Notes: generated by a model not told the origin, from the sequence alone. A stretch of DNA of 64,000 nt from Teredinibacter sp. KSP-S5-2 (GCF_032773895.1 NZ_CP120416.1:3811001-3875000); one strand, 5' to 3'. Shown: positions 45,101 to 53,177, counted from the stretch's first letter. A program made the numbers and translations.

Positions 45101-46152
45101 TGCGACTCAGCCCAAGTTAGAACTTTGTCTCCCAATACATTACCAGCTTCATCGTATGCAGTTTGCTCCGAATTATGTATCCCTTCCCCACCATAATACG
45201 CATGAGATCCATCTTTTCCTTCAACTTTAAAATAATCGGGATTTCCTATAGCCCCACCAACTGCGGTAACAAATAGTCCACCATCGACTTCTGTTTTATA
45301 TGTACTTCCTATAGATCCATAACTACCGCTTACCACCAACAATCGCTGCCCATTAATACAGAATCGGTCATCCGAACCCCAACTTATTGACCCAGGGTTT
45401 CTATCCAGAGAAAGAGTTTGTCCACAGCGAGTAATCGCCCCACCACTGGCCAAATGCCACCCCAAGCCAGCGGTTCCATTTGGTCCAGAACTGATATAAT
45501 TCAAAGAAACTTGCGGAGTTACACCGGCAGTACCTACTGCAGACATAATAGGGAAGGAATAAGTAGCCGCACCGGATTCGTTCACTTTAAACACTCCCGC
45601 AGCAACACTCGTCTGATCCGTTGCATCAACTTCTGCTTGACTAACAATACTCGAAGCATCAGCCAGCATAGGAAGTATGGGCGTATTCACAAGTCCACGA
45701 GGGGCAATAACATTAACTTGTGAAGGGAGATCTGAATCAGAACTAGCAATCACAACCAAAGATGGATTCGAGCCAGATGAAAGCAATCTAAAGTCAGTCA
45801 ACCCATCAGCATCAACATCCTCAAAAACGTAATCCATATCGGGAGCAAACAATATCAAACTAACCAATTGAGCTTCCGTTAACTCTACTAACACAGGAGA
45901 AGAGTAGGCTGTAGAAGAATCCTTATAAATAACAAAACTTTTAGGAGAAGGTAAAACTACCGGTGTAATAATATCGCCATGAAGTAAAATAACCTGTTGC
46001 TTCCCTTTAAGATAAATATCTTGGTCACCGTCTCCATCAATATCACCGTGGTATACATCAAATTTATTTTGGTCAAACTCAACGGCAACAACATTTGTGC
46101 TTAACAAAGCAATGAGTGACAGCAACAAAAACAACACGGAACGGTAAGACAT
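38632..46152 (-). CDS. Giant exported SpvB/FG-GAP/RHS-repeat protein with C-terminal polymorphic-toxin module
   Basis: 2506 residues. Signal peptide about 1-24 (SVLFLLLSLIALLSTNVVA). An SpvB-like domain follows (PQVSLNYISSGPNGTAGLGW). At least nine Asp-rich FG-GAP/VCBS calcium loops (for example DIDGDGDQD, DINGDGRRD, DLNGDGKSD) build the SpvB/TcdB-type propeller region. RHS/YD repeats (YDVNGNLKNVTDP and others) lead to the RHS core (DHLGSINLMTN to NPLNATDPSG, ending at about 2137). Beyond the core come a hydrophobic segment (about 2190-2217), a Gly/Ala-rich pretoxin-like stretch, and a unique C-terminal module of about 160 residues ending YCPDCDKAF. ATG 46152 follows GGAG; a TTG lies two codons earlier. 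The RHS shell architecture is that of encapsulated polymorphic toxins; the effector activity is unknown. Confidence 0.9.
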   Translation of the reverse strand: MSYRSVLFLLLSLIALLSTNVVAVEFDQNKFDVYHGDIDGDGDQDIYLKGKQQVILLHGDIITPVVLPSPKSFVIYKDSSTAYSSPVLVELTEAQLVSLILFAPDMDYVFEDVDADGLTDFRLLSSGSNPSLVVIASSDSDLPSQVNVIAPRGLVNTPILPMLADASSIVSQAEVDATDQTSVAAGVFKVNESGAATYSFPIMSAVGTAGVTPQVSLNYISSGPNGTAGLGWHLASGGAITRCGQTLSLDRNPGSISWGSDDRFCINGQRLLVVSGSYGSIGSTYKTEVDGGLFVTAVGGAIGNPDYFKVEGKDGSHAYYGGEGIHNSEQTAYDEAGNVLGDKVLTWAESHFEDSVGNPISYTYINDQTLFALDRINFAYGQSPNPGAHIKINYQEREDYLHGYVSGYRFNTRKRIVSIDSFSNGNLLRKYKLNYDQRGANISTDKLSRLSGIEECVSTTNCLPETKFEWKTPNIGIPSNYTKSISLSNSNYQVGATTYLDINGDGRRDLAWVGTTYANNQYTQRIYYAFTQDGSSQFTEMSIGNASFTSSSFVPAELVPIDYNGDGRQDLLVKNTEDPNNQYWKLYLSEPRSGGEWRLVYRRDLSLPSEVQFADFNSDGLSDAITGVQDNNQISVYYLQRDSLQPVTSDEYYKFSTTPEIFSITGKSIVGNGASLPTLVDLNGDGKSDIVVKITGNIIVCSAPNCPDPRSSSIERPSSFLALFTQNDGVFEYVESIYGLPSNYDVTQGMSSPGSYFSSIPKVKFADFNTDGLPDLAYFANVQKYNANTKLFEQHGNGWRFLINTGNGFSNPTEYFSWGDDRKIAVEFADYNQDKHPDILAFNTDRSRVMYFPWNPALDVFDPTGIDIFVANYLEENQYSFNDINADGAVDFIRTDFADKSTYIHNGLHDLKNSGAYIYSIEDGIGNKTNISYASLIHSGHYTSNEGLAGVSETQYESCYNTLVNRERFEVKQICETQTMYSLNKDDFYRSVNDPFADLATEDNRLISSYYAPVIEYAGAIPVVTSVSSRAPSSSDNNATNRVDYHYHQLRVQPGGVGFLGYQALTTLDVQRGVTTTTTYRQDWPYVGRPKSTIVSSNAGVTLRKSKNAYSVYNYDALKNVDVSTQGFKALGSLQIFDNLSEETQYELVDNGQTQGGALSTTQVAKDIDSYGNVISLVEKIRAGSNDTNEIDTDFFVETSTVSEFGSTVEEKRLGRLSSATVTVTRPSTSPATSTKSSEFTYYDVTGTCSSGDFAHGGVLTGMLCEEKLVIDNTNIITTRHFYDQFGNETFTSTLDHGAQKTRLSAYSEFDVSGRYIESTYDVFSNALTGETPSPDANYNDLANNTFSTVRKVRYVQSRDIYGAPISVNNNNGNSITVSVSATTPFGTPYFSADSSGGYMVTTASKSNLIQCPVGAVIKQNVKKAGGGEAFKCSDILGRTIRTAAKGFDGSWVFTDSEYDSLNHLLRKSEPYRSGDAIYWTSINASDYDIFDRANKVTLPFYETDNLGMPSMTLATTRISHSGFSTTEINTQGHQKITTKNVLGEVVSVQDNMLSISTYVYDVNGNLKNVTDPNSNVISMNYDVLGNKTYMNDPDKGEWYYKYNNLGELTCQMDSLGNIVESKYDFKGRLVERIDYAASAGSSCDAPIGTIVAHAFWVYDVISENGTTQVSLGNLQQEFDSVSGYSARYGYDILGRMNQKATTIPGSPAETQTHYQKTTYDQYGRTFQIFDSARNGAVFDSAGVQHFYNNYGFLSKVSDAEFISGASVQDYYEILSMDTRGNITEYDLGGGVTSTSAFYNARSGLIERLQAHTGLAILQDMEMRWDHGGNLAHRHDTGVKKSGADRNLKEAFTYDSLNRLTNYNVTGDVTHSSSVDYDEIGNITYKSDVGSYSYLGYGPHAVSSAGNVSYAYDAAGNMTNDGRGRTLAYTTFNKIQQLEKAGRKTNFYYSTGRNRYKRVDTDTDNKQTTRLYIGSVEKVYYPDGSVHWKRNIGGIAQVTHKFNASDIETERELLFMHKDHLGSINLMTNAVGDIVQEMAFDPWGERRNTDTWQDLVSAEINSNFFVSQKPFTIRGFTGHEMVDEMEIIHMNGRIYDAKLGRFLQADPHIQEPTNIASLNRYSYVLNNPLNATDPSGFFFKQLSGFKAFVLAGGRHGPTHARHIMLGYLGSEISTELHRPVFNWLAKNPDIAMVVQIVVTVVVGYFCPPCVIGVAAFFAKNMTYAQTGDKTMAYRAGARAGAVAAATYAIGVADHSGGLGTGATRVANKVILHGMVGGINAELSGGDFGSGFAAAGFTAAVNSQMGSEWSWGDAAKSAIAGGTSSALTGGKFANGAATGVFVYVLNSASQSQHRKSADAKKGVPVTDEERAYAADGNRKAFWTSRAKRGDPMGQTALDIVNDDGLITGKAANFFAKLGGQINGVDVDLEALGVDLMRAHVRAVDLDKHSIPHYLNAEQVQRYHLSVFEDHSIPTRFYGGNIPFNYSADNPIYFVHRAIYCPDCDKAF

Positions 46153-46426
46153 GGCCAAACTCCATCTATATATTTATTAGACAGCAATCGTAAATAAGGC
46201 CAAGCGCTATGAATGAGTGAGGTTTTATCTGAACAGATACCAGACATGCCTGAAATGCAGGCTCCTTCCCACTATAGAAGAGAAACTTTCTCCTCTTTAT
46301 TCCACAAAAAAAATCAGGCTTTATATCGTTTGCTTAAACTGCAGGCAAGATACTATCCCTAACATTTTACTTAAGTCAACAAGTGCACTGAAATTTATTA
46401 GATTAAACTTATATTAAACTAAAGTT

Positions 46427-47500
46427 TTACCCCTGCTGCAACAACTCCCTTAAATCAATAATCGCCGCATTGGCTCGTGAAATATAAGAAGCCATAACAA
46501 GGGAATGGTTAGCCAGCATACCGAAGCCGCTGCCATTTAATATCATAGGGCTGTACACAGGTTGCTGCGTCGCTTCTAATTCACGAATTATTTGCTGCAA
46601 GCTCACTCGTGCATTTTTCTTTTCAAGTACGTCTGCAAAATCTTTTTCTATTGCTTTGAGAAAATGAATTAATGCCCAGGCACTGCCTCTTGCCTCATAA
46701 AACACATCGTCGATTTTTGACCAGGGTGTTTTGATGTCCATTTCTTTTGGTGCTCGTGTGGCTTGTTGTGCAGCGGTATCTCCAGCTAAATCTGTATTTA
46801 GTCGACGCTGCCCAACACTGGCACTTAAGCGCTGGGACAAACTCCCTAAACGCGTTTCAACAGTACGCAGCCAATAGTTTAAATTGTCTGCCCGCGCATA
46901 AAATTGGGCATTATGTTCTTCTTTGTCAGCTAAGCGTTGAATATATTTTTGAATAAAGACCATACCTTCCCGGTATTCGCCTTCGGTTTGGGGGAGCAAC
47001 CAACTTTTATTATCAAAATTAAAACGCGATTCGGCTAACGCAAGATCTTTATCTTCGGTGGATTGCGATTGAGAGCGGCTGAATGCTTCCCGCATGGCTT
47101 TAGTTAGATCACGCACCTGAATTAACACACCATATTCCCAGTTGGGTACGTTATCCATCCAGACTCCCGGCGGGGCTATATCATTAGACAGATAACCACC
47201 ACGCTTATGCAGCATAGTGTCGACCACCCCCACAAGAGAAGAGGTCGTAATAACACCGGTTACCAACTGTGTTTCGTCCTGACTCACTTGTGTTAGCGCA
47301 TATTCTCGCACTGCAAATTGATCCGGTTCGAAGTTCCAGTAAAAACCCACTGCAACAGCAATAACAAAATACACAACCAGAGCAGTTAAACCGATTTTTA
47401 CCCATCGATTGGATTCATTTATGTCACCACGAAAATCCAACCACCGGGTCTCGGCAAATTTTTTTATCCCATCCACTGAGCCAGATACTTTTTTTAGCAT
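46427..47500 (-). CDS. DUF2333 family membrane-anchored protein
   Basis: 357 residues. A cytoplasmic N-terminus, one membrane helix (about 36-54, IGLTALVVYFVIAVAVGFYW), then a periplasmic helical domain. NFEPDQF, 'PPGVWMDNVPNWEYGVLIQV' and the C-terminal AAIIDLRELLQQG follow the DUF2333 pattern. Function unknown. It is transcribed with the PCu(A)C-like, LapD-like and lipoprotein genes upstream (gap 19 bases). Confidence 0.85.
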   Translation of the reverse strand: MLKKVSGSVDGIKKFAETRWLDFRGDINESNRWVKIGLTALVVYFVIAVAVGFYWNFEPDQFAVREYALTQVSQDETQLVTGVITTSSLVGVVDTMLHKRGGYLSNDIAPPGVWMDNVPNWEYGVLIQVRDLTKAMREAFSRSQSQSTEDKDLALAESRFNFDNKSWLLPQTEGEYREGMVFIQKYIQRLADKEEHNAQFYARADNLNYWLRTVETRLGSLSQRLSASVGQRRLNTDLAGDTAAQQATRAPKEMDIKTPWSKIDDVFYEARGSAWALIHFLKAIEKDFADVLEKKNARVSLQQIIRELEATQQPVYSPMILNGSGFGMLANHSLVMASYISRANAAIIDLRELLQQG

Positions 47501-47519
47501 TACAACACCCTGTTTAATT

Positions 47520-48008
47520 TTATTTATGTGAACGAACGTCGACTTGTGTCATTAGGTAATGACCACCTTCAAATTCCAAATTTAATTCAAATTGATCATT
47601 TTCTTTTAACGGCTTTTCTATATCAAAAACCATCAAATGGTATCCACCCGGTTCAAAAACCAGCTTGGCTTTGGGGTCAAGGGTGAGATGCGGCACATGG
47701 CGCATTTGCATCATCCCGTTTTCATATATATTTCTATGAACTTCCACTTTGCTGGCAATGGGAGAATGCACGTAATTCAGTATATGAGTTCTACCTGTTT
47801 TATTTTCCAGCGTTAAATATACTGCACCCACCGTTTTCCCCGGCGGCAGAGCATACATAAAAGCATTGGTGACAACCAATTGTTGCTCCGGCTCTTTTTC
47901 AACATTTTTCGCATCACAGGCAACAATTGCCGCAGCGATTAAAGCGTAAACGACCAATCGTAGTAAAAAACTGCTTTTATGGCGATAGACAACAAGCTCT
48001 TTTGCCAC
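47520..48008 (-). CDS. PCu(A)C-type copper chaperone-like lipoprotein
   Basis: 162 residues. It has a basic N-terminus, hydrophobic segment and lipobox IVAC (Cys31), so probably a lipoprotein. The PCu(A)C signature H(x)nM(x)nHxM is seen as VEVHRNIYENGMMQMRHV and then GGYHLMVFD. Such proteins carry Cu(I) in the periplasm to cytochrome oxidase; dsbD at the end of the cluster also belongs to periplasmic thiol/metal chemistry. It starts at GTG 48008 with GGGGGA close upstream. Confidence 0.85.
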   Translation of the reverse strand: MAKELVVYRHKSSFLLRLVVYALIAAAIVACDAKNVEKEPEQQLVVTNAFMYALPPGKTVGAVYLTLENKTGRTHILNYVHSPIASKVEVHRNIYENGMMQMRHVPHLTLDPKAKLVFEPGGYHLMVFDIEKPLKENDQFELNLEFEGGHYLMTQVDVRSHK

Positions 48009-48023
48009 TTTTCCCCCAAGTGA

Positions 48024-50006
48024 TTATGTGTTTAATAATTCATCGCTCGGCAGACCAAACCAGAACCCCTGACCACCATTGACACCGAGCGCCAACATGG
48101 TTTGCCATTGAGATTCTGTTTCAACTCCGTCTGCGTAGATTTTAACATCGCTGCTCTGCGCAATTCTTATTAAGTTTTTAATATAGTGCTGAATCTCTTT
48201 ATCGTGCTGAATATTAGCCACAAACCGTCGGTCTACTTTAACGTATTCAAGCGGTAAACTCAGCAGGCAACCCAATGCCGCCGGCATATTGCCAAAGTGA
48301 TCCAGAGCAATGGCATAGCCCGCCGCTTCGGCACCGCACGCAAAACCGTATAGGGTTTCTTTTGGCCAACGCAAGGCGCGCTCTGGCAATTCCAAAATAA
48401 TACGCTGGGCAATATTTTTCCCACTGGGTAACTGTTCACACATCCAGCGATTAAACCCCTGCCGAACTACAGATTGCGGTGAAATATTGATGGTAATTCT
48501 TACATCGGGATATTGATCAAGCAATGCCACTGCCCGCGTTAACGCAAGCTTATCCATCGCTTCTGTCAGGTGGTAGCGCTCCACCAAAGGCCAAAATAAC
48601 GCCGCATTAAGCATATCCCCGCCTTCCTGTACACGAGCCAGGGCTTCGTACTGATTTATCCTTCGCCCCAACTGGTCATACAGTGGCAGATATTGAAAAC
48701 TCAACGACGCTTGGGAAATAACTCTTCGCAAATGCTCGAGCCATTCTCCTGCAGGACGAGTAAGAGCCTTCCTGTCACCCAACACGTAGAGTTCATATTC
48801 TTTGTCTGACGAGGATTTCACACTGCGAATCGCAGTATCTGCCGCACTCAGCATATCCGGTACGGAGCTGACGTTTTCCGCAAATGCGGCACCAAGCCAT
48901 ATGCTTAAACGGGTTTCGCCTTCTTTACCCAGCGGCTCGGATGCGGCTTCAGACATCAGGTCATCTAACTCATTCAGTTGCGCTTTGAAATTCTCCAAGA
49001 GGGTTTCGGCCTCGTCCTGCAGCACTCCTGGAATAAACACACAAAAACTCACGCCACCTCGACGACCTGTAAGGGCTCCCGACCAGGATTCGGCGAACTT
49101 TCGAATTACATTGGCGATATCGCGAACCAGCTTGTCGCCCGCCTCCATGCCATACGCAGCGTTAAAATCTGCCATGCCGCTGAGTTCGGTAAGCAGCAAT
49201 AAACCCGGACCTCCACCGTTATCTTCCTGAATCCAGGCATTTAGCCGATCGTCAAACTCTTTACGACTTGGCAAACCACTCAGGTAATCCGTTGCCGTTT
49301 CTTCACGTAGGTTTTGAGCGATTTCCACTTGCTGCTGAAACATTTCGCTGACTTTTTGCGAAAGCTTATTCATTGCCTCAACAACCCGCTTTAATTCCGG
49401 CACCTTGGGAATATCCTGCTGCAGAGAAAAATCCTTCTTACAGATTGCATCCGCCTGCAGCTCCACTTTATGCAATGGACGTAGGAGATACTGTAAACCG
49501 ACACCCACACCACCGTAGCAAGCAACTGCGACAAATATGAAGAGCCATAACTGCTCAATAAACATGCGCCACAGATCCCGGTAGGCATAACCCGGATGAG
49601 AAACCACCTGCAGCACTCCCAACCTCATCCAGCCAGACATAATATCGGTTGTACCGGAATAGGCAGGTAATTCAATCAGAGAGACAAACCAGCTCGGAAC
49701 ACCTTCGATCTCGATACCACGTTCACGGGAAACGACCGCCGCTCCATCCATACGCGTATAGCGGATGCTGAGATAATAACCACGATCAAAAATCGCATTA
49801 ACCATCGCCTCCATCTGGGCAGTATCCCCGGCTTCAGCGGCTTTAGACATACTGAACCCTAACGATGTGGCCGTATCCTCTGAAAGCGCCTGCATTTGCT
49901 CAGCAAAATAGTCTTTGGCGTTGTAGGTACTTACTATCATGTTCGCAGCCAACAACACTGAGAAAATAATACTGATAGCAAGAATTAAACGGCGAATAAG
50001 AGCCAT
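48024..50006 (-). CDS. LapD-like c-di-GMP receptor (degenerate GGDEF-EAL)
   Basis: 660 residues. Membrane segment (about 5-24), a periplasmic LapD/MoxY-type domain, a second membrane segment (about 152-173), HAMP, GGDEF and EAL domains. The GGDEF site reads RRGGVSF, so it is not a cyclase. The EAL domain keeps YEALAR but has DHFG for DDFG and LELPE for ExTE, so it probably binds but does not cut c-di-GMP. This is the LapD plan: inside-out signalling that sequesters the LapG protease and keeps an adhesin on the surface. lapG and the adhesin are not in the window. Confidence 0.85.
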   Translation of the reverse strand: MALIRRLILAISIIFSVLLAANMIVSTYNAKDYFAEQMQALSEDTATSLGFSMSKAAEAGDTAQMEAMVNAIFDRGYYLSIRYTRMDGAAVVSRERGIEIEGVPSWFVSLIELPAYSGTTDIMSGWMRLGVLQVVSHPGYAYRDLWRMFIEQLWLFIFVAVACYGGVGVGLQYLLRPLHKVELQADAICKKDFSLQQDIPKVPELKRVVEAMNKLSQKVSEMFQQQVEIAQNLREETATDYLSGLPSRKEFDDRLNAWIQEDNGGGPGLLLLTELSGMADFNAAYGMEAGDKLVRDIANVIRKFAESWSGALTGRRGGVSFCVFIPGVLQDEAETLLENFKAQLNELDDLMSEAASEPLGKEGETRLSIWLGAAFAENVSSVPDMLSAADTAIRSVKSSSDKEYELYVLGDRKALTRPAGEWLEHLRRVISQASLSFQYLPLYDQLGRRINQYEALARVQEGGDMLNAALFWPLVERYHLTEAMDKLALTRAVALLDQYPDVRITINISPQSVVRQGFNRWMCEQLPSGKNIAQRIILELPERALRWPKETLYGFACGAEAAGYAIALDHFGNMPAALGCLLSLPLEYVKVDRRFVANIQHDKEIQHYIKNLIRIAQSSDVKIYADGVETESQWQTMLALGVNGGQGFWFGLPSDELLNT

Positions 50007-50039
50007 CGAGCAACCTTGTTGAATGTATTAATACACTCT

Positions 50040-50810
50040 TTATTGTAGAGGAGGCAGAAGCTTCAAACGTGGCTTTCGATCAAGCTTGATATCACCACGA
50101 ACCCGATACCCAGGAACAGCCTCTTTCATTTGACTATATATCCACCGACCTTCAGCATCCGTTCGAGCAAAGATCATAACCGACTCTTGTGACTCTCTTA
50201 GTCTGGAAGCCACATCCGCCAGGTACTCTTGCATTGCGGGAGTGCGCTTACTCAATGCATATGCCGGTAAAGCAAACTCACTTACGGTTAAGTCACCGGG
50301 GTGAGCATCGGGGATTTTCTTTTGCTGCGCAACATACGCATTCTGCCTGTGATTGTTTTCACGCTTGAGTCGCATCAATAACTCGTTAGCGGGGTAATAG
50401 AGTTCAGCCTGAGATAGTAAGCGTTTACTTTTTGAAAACTGGTTTGCCTCTGTCGCCTGGCGAATTAACTCCGCATAGCGAATCAATATCGCTTGAACAC
50501 CGGATCGAGCCTGCTGGCTGTTTGGGTTCAACATCAACACCGACTGGAACAGGTCATAGGCATTATCATGCTCCGGCGACGTAAGATTACCGTTACGAAA
50601 AGCCAGTTCTGCGCGCTTGAGCATCTTCACTTCGACAGATTCTTTTGGTGGCGGTGGCGCCAACATTACCGGAGCAACTCTGGGTTCATTCTTTTGAGTG
50701 CTTATGCCCCCGCACGACTGAGTGAGGACACAAAGAAAAAACACCAGAAAAATGGACAAATGACGGACAAGCACTAATCTCACCTTTTCGTAGACCTTGA
50801 GACCAAGCAT
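50040..50810 (-). CDS. Putative lipoprotein of unknown function
   Basis: 256 residues from ATG 50810. Hydrophobic signal with lipobox LTQSC (Cys33), a Pro-rich patch (MLAPPPPKES), then a helical TPR-like region (about 60-160, 'NAYDLFQSVLMLNPNSQQAR'), and a short C-terminal domain with VMIFARTDAEGRWIYSQM. Family not recognised. It is the first gene of the leftward lapD-like cluster, 33 bases from it, and diverges from dsbD. An upstream in-frame ATG at 50957 overlaps dsbD and is unlikely. Confidence 0.7.
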   Translation of the reverse strand: MLGLKVYEKVRLVLVRHLSIFLVFFLCVLTQSCGGISTQKNEPRVAPVMLAPPPPKESVEVKMLKRAELAFRNGNLTSPEHDNAYDLFQSVLMLNPNSQQARSGVQAILIRYAELIRQATEANQFSKSKRLLSQAELYYPANELLMRLKRENNHRQNAYVAQQKKIPDAHPGDLTVSEFALPAYALSKRTPAMQEYLADVASRLRESQESVMIFARTDAEGRWIYSQMKEAVPGYRVRGDIKLDRKPRLKLLPPLQ

Positions 50811-50957
50811 TATTCTATACTCACGAGCAAATAAGTAGATTACCCGGCTTTTTACTGGCACAGTTTTGGAAAAACTGTGAAACTCCTCCCTAGGTGTGGG
50901 TGTCTGACCCACTAGAAGAACACAATGATAACAACTTGGATTAGGTACGTCGGTCAC

Positions 50958-52757
50958 ATGAAATTACCCGCCCTCAGCCCCCAAACGGTGATGAAACGTT
51001 TTTTTTCTGTATTTTTAATCGTATGCACGGTATTGGCACTTTCAAACAATGCCCTAGCAACCAAACCGTTGCCACCTACCGACGACGCAACACTCGATCT
51101 ATTTCACGTTTCCGAGGAACCGGAATTTTTACGTGTTGACCAAGCCTACCAAGCCAAGGTCACAGAAACACCCAGTGGTATTCTTGTCGACTGGACAATT
51201 CACCCCGGCTACTACCTGTACCAACACCAATTTAAACTTGTTGCACAAAACGGTGAGACATCAGAAGAGATTTCATTCACATCCACACCCGGCAAAAAGA
51301 AATTTGATGAGTATTTTGGCAAAGAACTGGAAGTACACTATCAAAACCTTTTATTGACTGCCGATGTACCGCAACTAACAAAACCTTACGAAATTGTTGT
51401 GCGCTCTCAAGGGTGCGCCGATGCGGGTTTATGTTACCCACCCAGAAATCAATATTTTAAAATCAATACGACCGGGGATTTTTCCGAACAAGATAATGCC
51501 AGCTTTGCACTAACAGAAAAAAAAACAACGCAAAACCTTAACCCCACCCCCACGGAAGAACAACCACTATTAATTGTTGTTTTGCTCGGTGCACTACTGG
51601 GCGGCGTTATCTTAAATTTAATGCCCTGTGTGTTCCCGGTGCTATCCTTAAAGGCGCTTAGTTTTGCGTCTTCCAACCTAAATGAAAGCAAACAACATAT
51701 TCATGGCTGGGCATACACACTGGGCGTTGTAGGCTCCTTCATGCTAGCAGCGGCATTTATTTTAGTTGCTCGCAATGCCGGCCAGGCACTCGGCTGGGGC
51801 TTTCAGTTGCAACAACCGAATTTTGTTGCTGTTATGGTGTACCTGTTTTTAATTATGGGCTTGAGCCTTTCCGGCTTATTGAATATCGGCACTCGCTTTA
51901 TGGGTGCCGGCGACTCGTTGACCGCTGGCCACAATTATAAAGCATCATTTTTTACAGGTGTGTTGGCTGCTTTGGTTGCCAGCCCCTGCACCGCGCCTTT
52001 TATGGCCACCGCGTTGGGTTTTGCATTAACACAACCTGCTGGAATTTCGCTTACAGTGTTCGCTGCATTGGGGTTCGGCATGGCCCTTCCCTTTTTACTA
52101 CTAAGCTATAGCCCTGCGCTCGCCCGATTTTTACCTAAGCCTGGGGCATGGATGGACAACCTAAAACAGTGCCTGGCATTCCCTCTGTACTTGACCAGCA
52201 TATGGCTACTGTATGTTTTGGGTAACCAAGCGGGAATGTATTCAGCGGCATTACTTATGGCAGGTGGCGTCGCACTGGCATTTGCCGCTTGGCTTTCCAA
52301 CATCCCCACTAGCACAACCAGTCGCACGCTGATCAAGCGAATTTTCATCCTACTCAGCTTGGCAGCAGCCATAATGACGATGCCATTTGCCACAGTGAAA
52401 GACGAAAGTCATTGGCAGACCTATAACGAAGAAAAACTGGAAACACTGCGTAATCAGGGAACAGCCGTATTTGTTAATTTAACCGCCGACTGGTGCATTA
52501 CCTGCAAAATGAATGAACGACTGGCCATGACTGACGACTTTAAAGAAAAAGCCAAGGCCAATAGTATTATATTATTAAAAGGAGACTGGACTAACCCCGA
52601 TCCGAAAATCACTGCACTATTAAAACGTCATGGTCGAAACGGTGTTCCACTCTATTTAATGTACCCGGCAAAGGCGAACGCAGAAGCTGAAGTGCTGCCA
52701 CAAATACTCACTAAAAGCCTATTACTAGAGGCTATGAATAGAGCGAGTCAAAAATAA
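50958..52757 (+). CDS. dsbD: Thiol:disulfide interchange protein DsbD
   Basis: About 599 residues (or 588 if ATG 50991 is used, which starts the cleaner signal peptide KRFFSVFLIVCTVLAL). DsbD passes electrons from cytoplasmic thioredoxin to periplasmic DsbC/DsbG and cytochrome c maturation proteins. All three redox modules are intact: the N-terminal immunoglobulin-like domain with SQGCADAGLCYPP, the eight-helix membrane domain with NLMPCVFPVLSLK and SPCTAPFMA, and the C-terminal thioredoxin domain with TADWCITCKMNE. Confidence 0.95.
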   Translation: MKLPALSPQTVMKRFFSVFLIVCTVLALSNNALATKPLPPTDDATLDLFHVSEEPEFLRVDQAYQAKVTETPSGILVDWTIHPGYYLYQHQFKLVAQNGETSEEISFTSTPGKKKFDEYFGKELEVHYQNLLLTADVPQLTKPYEIVVRSQGCADAGLCYPPRNQYFKINTTGDFSEQDNASFALTEKKTTQNLNPTPTEEQPLLIVVLLGALLGGVILNLMPCVFPVLSLKALSFASSNLNESKQHIHGWAYTLGVVGSFMLAAAFILVARNAGQALGWGFQLQQPNFVAVMVYLFLIMGLSLSGLLNIGTRFMGAGDSLTAGHNYKASFFTGVLAALVASPCTAPFMATALGFALTQPAGISLTVFAALGFGMALPFLLLSYSPALARFLPKPGAWMDNLKQCLAFPLYLTSIWLLYVLGNQAGMYSAALLMAGGVALAFAAWLSNIPTSTTSRTLIKRIFILLSLAAAIMTMPFATVKDESHWQTYNEEKLETLRNQGTAVFVNLTADWCITCKMNERLAMTDDFKEKAKANSIILLKGDWTNPDPKITALLKRHGRNGVPLYLMYPAKANAEAEVLPQILTKSLLLEAMNRASQK

Positions 52758-53126
52758 TAACGCTCTCGCCGCCTCTTTCTTGAGGCGGCCCAAACAAAAC
52801 CAAACACGTCGAATTCATTCTTTTCCAGAAAACTACCAACTCCCCCCAACTTCATAATTAAAATTAGTCGTGCAACTGTCAACTCTAGAAACATGCTCCA
52901 CGGCTACGTAATACTTAAAGCCCTCGCAAGTAAAAACCGCTCTTAAATATCACACCCAAAAACCACAGCCTTCACCGAGCAGCAACAACAACATTGACTT
53001 TATCAGGTAAAAAATTAACAGAAATCCTCTCTCATCAGACATACGAAACAGTCAGAAATTAAAGAGAGGAATATTTTATTTATTTTTGGTAATTCCTTTA
53101 GCAACCCTTCACAAAACTACAGGCAT
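52758..53126. other. Intergenic region between dsbD and the TonB receptor, with a possible decayed coding remnant
   Basis: No intact gene. On the minus strand, positions 52949 down to about 52850 read YLRAVFTCEGFKYYVAVEHV then SRVDSCTTNFNYEVGG. This looks protein-like and recalls the C-terminal 'LYLRATVEHAS' of the subtilase at 33.8 kb. A stop precedes it and no start codon is available, so it would be a remnant. Confidence 0.3.
52768..52789 (+). terminator. Hairpin after dsbD
   Basis: GCCGCCTC (52768-52775) and GAGGCGGC (52782-52789) form a perfect 8-bp stem just after the dsbD stop. There is no T-run, so termination strength is doubtful. Confidence 0.5.
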
Positions 53127-53154
53127 AAAAAAAGCCCCGTTAAAACGGGGCTTT
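53127..53154 (-). terminator. Intrinsic terminator of the TonB-dependent receptor gene
   Basis: 11-bp stem AAAGCCCCGTT / AACGGGGCTTT with a short loop, followed by seven T's on the minus strand. Located 24 bases after the stop codon. Confidence 0.9.
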
Positions 53155-53177
53155 ATATTTTCATCTAACTAAGTTAA

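Noticed and set aside
38632-46152. Tc insecticidal toxin complex (TcA/TcB/TcC locus)
   Set aside because: The SpvB/RHS parts resemble TcB-TcC, but the protein has a signal peptide and no tcA-like gene lies within the window.
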